In this document: positions 1 to 6,017 of the stretch, piece by piece | Position numbering within the stretch: the stretch's first letter is position 1 | Layout of the letters: the number at the start of each line of letters is the position of its first letter | The notes under the pieces: model-generated | Told to the model about the DNA's origin: nothing | Databases searched by the model: none | What the model saw: only the letters and a program-made list of their open reading frames with translations | Program-made: the position numbers and the translations under genes | Assembly: GCA_026388445.1 (NCBI GenBank) | Contig: JAPLJU010000053.1 | Span: 1-8,053 of the forward strand | Source of the DNA: Deltaproteobacteria bacterium | GTDB taxonomy: Bacteria > Desulfobacterota > Syntrophia > Syntrophales > UBA2192 | Direction of reading: 5' to 3' | Length of the DNA stretch: 8,053 nt

Positions 1-1
1 C

Positions 2-298
2 AAGAAGTTCCAGAAGGTTCTGGCGGAAAACGGCGTGGACACGATTTATTACAAGGAGAACATGTGGCACTACGTGCCGAACTGGGAGCATTTCCTCGCA
101 CAGGCTACGGCAAGCTCCACAAAGTATCCCTTCACGGATCCCTGCTACAAGGGCAAGATCGAGTACCGGAGGGAGGACATCCCCCAGGCGGAGGATATCC
201 TCGGCAGGACGCTGGTGATGCCGATTTCGGTCCGGATGTCCAAGGAACGTCTCGATGTGATTTCCCGCGGCGTTGAAAGAGCGGCCAGGGCACTATGA
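2..298 (+). CDS. C-terminal fragment of DegT/DnrJ/EryC1/StrS-family PLP-dependent sugar aminotransferase (5' end outside window)
   Basis: The open frame enters from the left edge and gives 98 residues before the TGA at 296-298. The in-frame GTG at 35 is not taken as a start, because the frame is open upstream of it and reads as continuous protein. The ending, with TLVMPISVRMS followed by an amphipathic helix (ERLDVISRGVERAA), is the usual C-terminus of DegT/DnrJ/EryC1/StrS aminotransferases. These enzymes move an amino group from glutamate or glutamine to a keto-sugar using PLP. The catalytic lysine and PLP-binding residues lie outside the window, so activity cannot be judged. The aromatic stretch NMWHYVPNWEHF is distinctive. 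The stop overlaps the hldD start (ATGA), implying co-translation with an LPS gene. A KdnA-like role in making 8-amino-Kdo is one inferred option; another surface-sugar aminotransferase is equally possible. Confidence 0.72.
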   Translation, partial: KKFQKVLAENGVDTIYYKENMWHYVPNWEHFLAQATASSTKYPFTDPCYKGKIEYRREDIPQAEDILGRTLVMPISVRMSKERLDVISRGVERAARAL

Positions 299-1293
299 AG
301 AAGGTATCCAGGAAAAAAGACCTGATCATCGTCACCGGGGGCGCCGGCTTCATCGGAAGCGCCTTCGTCTGGAAACTCAACGAGGAGGGAATTGATCATA
401 TTCTCATCGTCGACCGCCTCGATGCAACGGAAAAGTGGAAGAACCTAGTCAAGCGCCGGTTTACGGACTACGTCCACAAGGATGAATTTCTGGAGGCGAT
501 TCAGGCGGGCCGGTTCCGCCATCCCGTTCAGGCCGTGATCCACATGGGGGCCTGTTCGTCTACGACGGAAAGGGATGCGGATTACCTGATGCGGAACAAC
601 TATCACTACAGTGTCGAGCTCGCGAAGTGGGCGCTGAAGAAGAATGTGCGTTTCATCTATGCAAGCAGTGCGGCCACCTATGGTGACGGGTCGCGCGGCT
701 TTTCCGATGATGACGAGGTGACGAAAAGTCTCGCACCCATCAATATGTACGGCTACTCGAAACAGCTCTTCGATCTCTGGGTCCTGGCCAACCGGCTTGA
801 GAAAAAAGTCGCCGGGATCAAGTTTTTCAATGTCTTCGGTCCGAACGAATATCACAAGGATGACATGCGGAGCATGGTCCATAAATCCTACGGCCAGATC
901 AGCGAAACGGGGAAGGTCCGGCTCTTCAAGTCCCGCCGGCCCGATTACAGGGACGGGGCGCAGGCAAGGGATTTTATTTACATCAAGGATTGCGTCGAGG
1001 TCCTCTGGTGGTTCTTCCAGCACAGAAGGGTCGGCGGCATCTTCAATCTCGGCAGCGGCTATGCGCGAACCTGGAACGATCTCACACAGGCCGTTTTTGA
1101 CGCCCTGGGCGTGAAGAAACAGATCGATTATATCGAGATGCCCGAAGCTATCCGTGACCAGTACCAGTATTTCACGGAGGCGAAGATCGACAAGCTCCGA
1201 TCCGCCGGGTGCCCCGTGACCTTCCGTTCTCTGGAGGACGCGGTCTACGATTACGTCGTCAATCATCTGAAAACAAAAGATCCCTACCTTTAG
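295..1293 (+). CDS. hldD: ADP-L-glycero-D-manno-heptose 6-epimerase (HldD/RfaD)
   Basis: This enzyme inverts C6 of ADP-D-glycero-D-manno-heptose to give the ADP-L,D-heptose used by LPS heptosyltransferases in the cytoplasm. The 332-residue product is an extended short-chain dehydrogenase. It has an N-terminal Rossmann loop TGGAGFIG at residues 14-21, an acidic residue (D40) ending beta 2, the HldD hallmark GACSSTTE at 85-92, and ASSAATYG at 123-130. The catalytic pair is Y152/K156 in YGYSK. NVFGPNEYHK at 179-188 ends in K188, which corresponds to the second catalytic lysine of E. coli HldD. It is about 20 residues longer than the E. coli protein, partly from a short insertion near residues 215-223 before RDFIYIKD. 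The start ATG at 295 overlaps the preceding stop and has an AGGG four bases upstream. The next gene, kdsB, follows after 21 bases. A 273-residue open frame on the opposite strand is only a shadow of this gene. Confidence 0.95.
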   Translation: MKKVSRKKDLIIVTGGAGFIGSAFVWKLNEEGIDHILIVDRLDATEKWKNLVKRRFTDYVHKDEFLEAIQAGRFRHPVQAVIHMGACSSTTERDADYLMRNNYHYSVELAKWALKKNVRFIYASSAATYGDGSRGFSDDDEVTKSLAPINMYGYSKQLFDLWVLANRLEKKVAGIKFFNVFGPNEYHKDDMRSMVHKSYGQISETGKVRLFKSRRPDYRDGAQARDFIYIKDCVEVLWWFFQHRRVGGIFNLGSGYARTWNDLTQAVFDALGVKKQIDYIEMPEAIRDQYQYFTEAKIDKLRSAGCPVTFRSLEDAVYDYVVNHLKTKDPYL

Positions 1294-1314
1294 ATCATCG
1301 CGGGGGTTTCATTC

Positions 1315-2058
1315 ATGCGGGTCATCTGTATCATTCCTGCGCGGTATTCATCCTCGAGATTCGAAGGGAAGCCCCTGGCCGATATCTGTGGAAAACCCAT
1401 GATCCAGCGGGTCTATGAGAGGGTCCTTAAATCCGGCATCGTATCCGACGTGGTCGTGGCCACCGATGACGAAAGGATCTTCCATGCGGTGAGACGTTTC
1501 GGCGGAAAGGCCGTCATGACCTCAGCCGCCCACCAATCCGGGACCGACCGGATCGCCGAGGCGGTATCCACGCTTTCAGCGGACGACAGGGACATCATCG
1601 TCAACATCCAGGGGGATCAGCCTCTTTTTGAGCCCTCCCAGATCGACGAGGTCGTGAAACCTCTGCTCGACGACCCGTCGGTTGATTTCTCCACCCTGAT
1701 CTATCGGATCGGACGGGAGGAGGAGATCAGCGACCCCAACGCGGTGAAGGTGGTCTTCGACCGCGACCATTTCGCCCTTTATTTTTCCCGGTCGCCCATT
1801 CCCTACTGCCGCGATGCCGGGGGATCGCCCGTCTATTACAAGCACCACGGGATCTACGCATACCGAAAGTCTTTTCTCATGACCTTCACGAAACTGGAAG
1901 AGGGGTACCTGGAGCGACTCGAGGCCCTCGAACAACTGAGGGCGATGGAACACGGCCACCGGATCAAGGTGGTGGAAACCCTCCAGGACTCCGTCGAGGT
2001 CGACACCCCGCAGGATCTGGAACGGGTGAGAAAGGTCTACGAGAAAGGACAGTCCTGA
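1315..2058 (+). CDS. kdsB: 3-deoxy-manno-octulosonate cytidylyltransferase (CMP-Kdo synthetase)
   Basis: It activates Kdo (or possibly its 8-amino analogue) with CTP to CMP-Kdo, the donor for WaaA/KdtA transfer onto lipid A; it is cytoplasmic and Mg-dependent. The 247-residue length is normal for KdsB. Visible motifs are PARYSSSRFEGKPL (residues 8-21, the nucleotide-binding loop), HQSGTDRIAEA (73-83), NIQGDQP (97-103, with metal-ligand D101), NPNAVKVV-like DPNAVKVVFD (140-149), YFSRSPIPY (156-164), HHGIYAYR (177-184), LEALEQLR (202-209) and VDTPQDLERVR (229-239, with the second metal-ligand D230). The residue after D101 is Gln where the E. coli enzyme has Glu. The ATG at 1315 is preceded by a G-rich run at 1302-1306, a plausible ribosome binding site with an 8-base spacer. 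Position between hldD and the hydrolases suggests one envelope operon. Confidence 0.95.
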   Translation: MRVICIIPARYSSSRFEGKPLADICGKPMIQRVYERVLKSGIVSDVVVATDDERIFHAVRRFGGKAVMTSAAHQSGTDRIAEAVSTLSADDRDIIVNIQGDQPLFEPSQIDEVVKPLLDDPSVDFSTLIYRIGREEEISDPNAVKVVFDRDHFALYFSRSPIPYCRDAGGSPVYYKHHGIYAYRKSFLMTFTKLEEGYLERLEALEQLRAMEHGHRIKVVETLQDSVEVDTPQDLERVRKVYEKGQS

Positions 2059-2095
2059 CCCCCCGAAATAGATTGTCAGGAAGAAACGGCAGATC

Positions 2096-2842
2096 ATGAA
2101 GGTGATAGACTCCCATATCCACTGCGGCATTCAGAACTCGGATCTTCCCTTTGAAACTATCCGGTGCTACCTGGCAAGCGGCAACATCCAGGGCGCGTGT
2201 CTCTATGCCCCTGTCGAGGACATCTACAACCGGTACAACGAACGTTTCGAGGACTCGCAGCCCTGGATCGCCACGCGTCAGCGGGCCAACGAGTATGTGC
2301 TCCGGCTTCAGGAGACGAACCAGGACATCTTCGCCTATTACTTCGTGTGGAATGATTTCCGGCGGGAGGAACTGAAGAAGGGTTACAGGGGGGTCAAATG
2401 GCACCGGCACGAATACGAGCCCTTGTATAACTACGATGATCCGCGCTGTGAGGATTTTCTTCAGGAGGTCTATCGCCTTCAGCTTCCCGTTGTTCTCGAG
2501 GAATCTTTTGAGAACACGCTCTATATGCTCCGGCGGATCGACGGTCGCACACCCGTGATCATTCCTCACATGGGCGGGCTGAACGGGGGGTTCACAGCCC
2601 TTTTTCAGGCAAAGATCTGGGATGAAGAGTCCGTTTTGGCTGACACGGCCCTTGCCACACCATACGAAATGGACATTTTCCTGAAGCGTTACGGAAGCAA
2701 CCGGCTTCTCTTCGGAAGCGACTTCCCTTTCGGCTACCCGGGGAGCGAGCTCTCCAAGGTCCAGAGACTCAAGCTAAGGGATGCGGATTACGAAAAGGTC
2801 GTGAGCACAAACATCCTGAAACTCATGAGAGCGCTCGCCTGA
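2096..2842 (+). CDS. Short amidohydrolase-family (amidohydrolase_2-like) metal-dependent hydrolase, substrate unknown
   Basis: The 248-residue protein reads as a TIM-barrel metal-dependent hydrolase of the amidohydrolase_2/COG2159 type, a family that includes decarboxylases such as ACMSD as well as hydrolases. Strand 1 carries the HxH metal motif (H7, H9 in DSHIHCG). GVKWHRHE at 99-106 looks like the strand 4 region, PHMGG at 157-161 gives H158, and GSDFPFG at 207-213 gives the catalytic/metal aspartate D209. Family members usually have a histidine ending strand 5 (PVxxH); here the matching segment is LPVVLEES (130-137), so glutamate 135 appears to replace it. No signal peptide is seen, so it is probably cytoplasmic. 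It is short for the family. It starts 37 bases after kdsB, with AGGAAG about 12 bases upstream of the ATG, and may share the transcript. The family is fairly secure; the reaction is not known. Confidence 0.82.
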   Translation: MKVIDSHIHCGIQNSDLPFETIRCYLASGNIQGACLYAPVEDIYNRYNERFEDSQPWIATRQRANEYVLRLQETNQDIFAYYFVWNDFRREELKKGYRGVKWHRHEYEPLYNYDDPRCEDFLQEVYRLQLPVVLEESFENTLYMLRRIDGRTPVIIPHMGGLNGGFTALFQAKIWDEESVLADTALATPYEMDIFLKRYGSNRLLFGSDFPFGYPGSELSKVQRLKLRDADYEKVVSTNILKLMRALA

Positions 2843-2872
2843 CCGGCGCCTTCGGGGAGAGAGACGAAGGGA

Positions 2873-3514
2873 ATGAAAGTTTTCGAGGGGCTTCGAGCCT
2901 TCATCTGGCGCGACAACCGGGCAAACAACTGCAACGCCTACCTCATCGAGGGCTCAAAACGTATCCTCGTTGACCCGGGACACCGCGACTTTTTCGACCA
3001 TGTGCATCAGGGGCTCTCGAAGCTCAAGGTTTCTAGGGACCAGATCGACGTCGTTTTGGTCACCCACGGTCACCCCGACCACCTCGAGATGGCGTCAAAC
3101 TTCAAAGCGCCGACCCTCGTCGGGATGGGCGAGGAGGAATACCACTTCACGAAGGAGAACTACGCCTTTCATTACAAGGTTCCCGAGCCGGACTTTCTCC
3201 TCCGGGAGGGGGATCTTACCATCGGGGATGTCAGCCTCCGGATCATTCTAACGCCGGGACACTCCCCGGGGTCCGTTTGCATCTACTGGCCCCTGAAAAA
3301 GGCGCTCTTCACCGGGGATGTGGTCTTCAGCCAGGGTATCGGCAGGACCGATCTTCTGGGTGGGAACGGGAGTCTTTTGAAGGAAAGTATCAAGCGCCTT
3401 GCGGCACTCGATGTGGAGTATCTGTTACCGGGTCACGGGGAGATGCTCTCCGGGCGGGAGAGCGTGAAGGCCAATTTCAAGATGATCGAGGATTTCTGGT
3501 TCAACTACCTGTAA
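2873..3514 (+). CDS. Metallo-beta-lactamase-fold hydrolase (glyoxalase II-like), substrate unknown
   Basis: The 213-residue protein carries the full di-metal ligand set of the MBL superfamily. H65, H67, D69 and H70 lie in THGHPDHLE, H130 in TPGHSPGS, D149 in FTGDVVF and H188 in PGHG. GIGRTDLLGG at 155-164 after the bridging aspartate is typical of glyoxalase II-like/YcbL-like thioester or small-ester hydrolases rather than beta-lactamases. The N-terminus (MKVFEGLRAFIW, then NNCNAYLIEG) fits the family's first strands, and no signal peptide is present, so it is probably cytoplasmic. The ATG at 2873 lies 30 bases after the amidohydrolase stop; GGGGAGAG at 2854-2861 is a possible but distant ribosome site. 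Its last 14 bases overlap the convergent gene's 3' end. Fold and metal site are confident; the substrate cannot be deduced. Detoxification of a 2-oxoaldehyde thioester is one possibility. Confidence 0.88.
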   Translation: MKVFEGLRAFIWRDNRANNCNAYLIEGSKRILVDPGHRDFFDHVHQGLSKLKVSRDQIDVVLVTHGHPDHLEMASNFKAPTLVGMGEEEYHFTKENYAFHYKVPEPDFLLREGDLTIGDVSLRIILTPGHSPGSVCIYWPLKKALFTGDVVFSQGIGRTDLLGGNGSLLKESIKRLAALDVEYLLPGHGEMLSGRESVKANFKMIEDFWFNYL

Positions 3515-4013
3515 GGTTCAGGGACTGCTCTCTGAATTCCTCGAGGGACTTTTTGTAGAAAGATTCCCACTCGGGGTCTCCGGCGATGTTGGGAAGGACG
3601 GCCGATCCGGAAATTCCGCTTCGGGCAAGCTTTTCTTCCATATGTTTCAGCCGCGCAACCCGCATGGCAATGAGACCCTTCAGGAACGTGTCTATTTTTT
3701 CCTCTACCGGTTCGGTCCTGAGATTCAGGAGTTCTTTCATCATCCGGAAAACTTTCCCGTTGTCTCCTTCCGGGTGAAGATAAGCGATGAGTTCCGCCCG
3801 GAGAAGGCTTCTGGCGGCTTCGTCCTTCAGGACCTCTTTGAACTCCCGCCTGAGATCCTCGAGGGTTGCCTTGTCGTCCAGGAATCTCCGGACCCACCCC
3901 CTGATTTTTTTTGCCGTCTCCTCGCGCTTCAGGGCCTCTTTTTCCTCGGCCGAGAGGCTGAGCCCCTTCGTCTTTTCCATGATGATGTCGAGCGTGCTTT
4001 TGATCTCAGCCAT
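3501..4013 (-). CDS. Conserved-looking hypothetical protein, small charged helical
   Basis: I do not recognise a named domain. The 170-residue product is dominated by Lys, Arg and Glu and should be almost entirely alpha-helical. Successive helices run from about 4-16, 20-46 (SAEEKEALKREETAKKIRG), 50-63, 64-79, 86-98 and 102-127, then a short Gly/Ser/Pro loop (SGISGSAVLPNIAGD, about 132-146), and a final helix WESFYKKSLEEFREQ. No cysteines, signal peptide or membrane segment are seen, so it is probably cytoplasmic. It is likely a real gene because its ATG is preceded by an AAGGA at 8 bases, and the protein composition is coherent rather than the Arg/Ser/Pro-rich type seen in shadow frames. It lies 51 bases after the MacB-like permease with no visible terminator, so it may be the last cistron of the efflux transcript. 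Its tail overlaps the MBL gene. Confidence 0.75.
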   Translation of the reverse strand: MAEIKSTLDIIMEKTKGLSLSAEEKEALKREETAKKIRGWVRRFLDDKATLEDLRREFKEVLKDEAARSLLRAELIAYLHPEGDNGKVFRMMKELLNLRTEPVEEKIDTFLKGLIAMRVARLKHMEEKLARSGISGSAVLPNIAGDPEWESFYKKSLEEFREQSLNLTGS

Positions 4014-4021
4014 GACAGAAT

Positions 4022-4026
4022 TCCTT
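4022..4026 (-). promoter_or_regulatory. Ribosome binding site (AAGGA) of the 170-residue hypothetical gene
   Basis: On the minus strand AAGGA sits 8 bases before the ATG at 4013. It is a near-ideal Shine-Dalgarno and supports both the reality and the start of the gene. It contrasts with the ATPase and permease starts upstream, which have almost none. Confidence 0.6.
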
Positions 4027-4064
4027 TTCTCGGGGGCCTACCTTCCGAACTCTATTCAAGAGCC

Positions 4065-5294
4065 TTACTCGTATCTCAGAGCATCGATGGGATTAAGGAG
4101 GGAGGCCTTATAGGCCGGATAGAACCCAAAAAATATGCCGACGAGGCCCGAAAAGCCAAAGGCAACCAATATGGACAGTATCGAAACGATAGTCGACCAG
4201 CCGGCAAGGGCCGATATGAGTTTTGAACCGGTAATCCCGGTGAGGATCCCTGCCAGACCACCGATTAATGACAAGGTCAGTGCTTCAATGATGAACTGAA
4301 GTCTTATATCCCAGGTCTTGGCACCGACAGCCATCCGGATGCCGATTTCCCTTGTCCTTTCTGTTACGGAAACCAGCATGATATTCATGATTCCGATGCC
4401 GCCCACCAGAAGCGAGACGGAGGCGATCGCCCCGAGGAGAAGGGTCATCACTTTCGTCGATTGCTCTGCCACCTGCATGATCTGAGTCAGGTTACGGACC
4501 GTGAAATCGTTATCTTGCTTCGGGCCGATGTGGTGTCTCTGCCGGAGCAAATCATTGATCTGCTTTTCTGCAATGGCCAGATCCTCAGTGCTTTTTGCCT
4601 TCACCATAATGGTCCGGACCATGCCCGGGAAGGTCGTCCCGAAGATTTTCTTCTGTGCCGTCGTAACCGGTATATAAATGGTATCATCCTGGTCCTGACC
4701 CTGGGGGGATTGCCCCTTCCTCTCGAGGAAACCGATCACCGTAAAGGGGACCTTCTTGATCCGGATGACCTGGCCCAGAGGATCGATGTTTCCAAAGAGG
4801 TTATCTACCACCGTCTGCCCCAGGATGGCCACTTTGGTGGCGTTTCGGATATCCTGCTCCGTGAAGGACCGTCCAGTGGCTAGTGGCCAATCTCGGATGG
4901 TCAGCATGCTCGGGGTGGTTCCATAAACCCCTGTTGACCAGTTCTGATTACTGTAAACAACCTGTGCAGCGCCATTCAGGACCGGCGCCACCTCCTGGAC
5001 GGCCGAACACTCCTTTAATATGGCATCAGCATCATCTCTGGTAAGGGTGGGCTGCGAGCCCATACCCATTCTCAAACCGCCCGATGTCGTGCTCCCGGGG
5101 AGAATGATAATGAGGTTGCTTCCGATGCTGGAAATCTGCTGTGTTATTTTTTCGCTGGCTCCGGTACCGACGGCCAGCATGGCTATGACGGCACCCACCC
5201 CGATGATAATTCCGAGCATGGTGAGGGCAGAGCGCATCTTGTTCACGCGAAGCGCACGGGTGGATATTTTTATTGTCGATGGAATGTTGATCAT
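4065..5294 (-). CDS. MacB-type ABC transporter permease (FtsX fold, separate from its ATPase)
   Basis: The 409-residue inner-membrane protein has the MacB/YknZ layout. TM1 is at about residues 22-44, a large periplasmic domain at about 45-283, and three more TMs at about 285-309, 334-357 and 367-393. The cytoplasmic loop TERTREIGIRMAVGA (311-325) between TM2 and TM3 is the coupling segment that contacts the ATPase. The N-terminal NKMRSALTMLGIIIGVG and C-terminal NPIDALRYE are hallmark ends of the family. MacB members use ATP hydrolysis in the cytoplasm to drive periplasmic conformational change that pushes substrates (macrolides, peptides, lipids or siderophores, depending on the member) through a TolC-type channel. 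Unlike E. coli MacB there is no fused ATPase domain; that is the separate upstream gene, whose stop is 5 bases before this ATG. There is no clear ribosome site, so translation is probably coupled. Substrate unknown. Confidence 0.93.
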   Translation of the reverse strand: MINIPSTIKISTRALRVNKMRSALTMLGIIIGVGAVIAMLAVGTGASEKITQQISSIGSNLIIILPGSTTSGGLRMGMGSQPTLTRDDADAILKECSAVQEVAPVLNGAAQVVYSNQNWSTGVYGTTPSMLTIRDWPLATGRSFTEQDIRNATKVAILGQTVVDNLFGNIDPLGQVIRIKKVPFTVIGFLERKGQSPQGQDQDDTIYIPVTTAQKKIFGTTFPGMVRTIMVKAKSTEDLAIAEKQINDLLRQRHHIGPKQDNDFTVRNLTQIMQVAEQSTKVMTLLLGAIASVSLLVGGIGIMNIMLVSVTERTREIGIRMAVGAKTWDIRLQFIIEALTLSLIGGLAGILTGITGSKLISALAGWSTIVSILSILVAFGFSGLVGIFFGFYPAYKASLLNPIDALRYE

Positions 5295-5299
5295 AACGC

Positions 5300-6016
5300 T
5301 CAGCCAGTCATCGTGTTTTTGCCTTCAGTAGTCGGTGTTCTTTCGTCGCTGACGACCCGACCATCAATAAACCGGATAATCCGCCGGCTGTACGTGGCAA
5401 TATCCGGCTCATGAGTCACCAGGACCATGGTGATATTGGACTCCTGATTCAGCCTGACCAGGAGTTCCATGATTTCGATGCTGGTCTTCGTGTCCAGGTT
5501 CCCTGTCGGTTCATCGGCCAGGATGAGAGGCGCATCATTCACGAGGGCCCTGGCGATAGCAACCCGCTGCTGCTGCCCGCCGGAGAGTTGGTTCGGGTTG
5601 TGATGCTCCCGCCCTTCCAGTCCCAAGGTTTGCAGGGCTGCCAGGGCTTTTCTTCTTCTCTCGGTGCCGGGAATATTGTTGTAGAGCAGAGGCAGCTCAA
5701 CATTTTCGAGTGCCGAAGTTCTCGGCAGCAGATTGAATCCCTGGAAGACAAAGCCGATTTTTGCGTTTCGGATGGATGCCAACTCGTCTCGATTCATATG
5801 GCTGACGTCGATCCCGTCGAGCAGGTATTGACCTCTCGTCTGCTGGTCAAGGCATCCGATGACATTCATGAAGGTCGATTTCCCGGAACCCGATGGACCC
5901 ATGATGGCGACAAATTCCCCCTGTTCAATCATAAGGGATACTCCATCGAGGGCGTGGACGGGACTCTCGCCTACATCATAAATCTTATATAATTCTCTTG
6001 TTTCGATAAGTGCCAT
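5300..6016 (-). CDS. ABC transporter ATP-binding protein, LolD/MacB type
   Basis: This 238-residue cytoplasmic ATPase powers the adjacent MacB-like permease. All nucleotide-binding motifs are present: Walker A GPSGSGKST (40-48), Q-loop Q92 in VFQGFNLLP, signature LSGGQQQR (144-151), Walker B LILADE (164-169, catalytic E169), D-loop GNLD (172-175) and switch H202 in VTHE. The FNLLPRTSALENVELPLLY segment after the Q-loop is typical of the LolD/MacB/FtsE group. The length is normal for a stand-alone subunit of this group. The start ATG lies one base after the adaptor's TAA, and there is no recognisable Shine-Dalgarno, which suggests reinitiation after the adaptor. The permease begins 5 bases downstream. 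A LolD (lipoprotein release) role is less likely because the neighbours are an adaptor and an outer-membrane factor rather than LolC/E. Confidence 0.95.
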   Translation of the reverse strand: MALIETRELYKIYDVGESPVHALDGVSLMIEQGEFVAIMGPSGSGKSTFMNVIGCLDQQTRGQYLLDGIDVSHMNRDELASIRNAKIGFVFQGFNLLPRTSALENVELPLLYNNIPGTERRRKALAALQTLGLEGREHHNPNQLSGGQQQRVAIARALVNDAPLILADEPTGNLDTKTSIEIMELLVRLNQESNITMVLVTHEPDIATYSRRIIRFIDGRVVSDERTPTTEGKNTMTG

Positions 6017-6017
6017 T

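Noticed and set aside
445..1266. 273-residue open frame antisense to hldD
   Set aside because: It lies entirely opposite a firmly identified gene, and its sequence shows no recognisable motif. It is a by-product of high-GC codon use on the other strand.
1576..2569. Minus-strand open frames of 184 and 201 residues opposite kdsB and the amidohydrolase
   Set aside because: They overlap well-supported plus-strand genes and each other, with no family features. They are shadow frames.
4014..4064. Possible terminator after the permease (CTCT-TGAAT-AGAG)
   Set aside because: A four-base stem without a following T run is not a credible intrinsic terminator.
3642..4226. 194-residue plus-strand frame across the 170-residue hypothetical gene and the permease end
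   Set aside because: It crosses two minus-strand genes, one of which has a good ribosome site and coherent helical composition. The plus frame has irregular Pro/Phe-rich composition without a domain.
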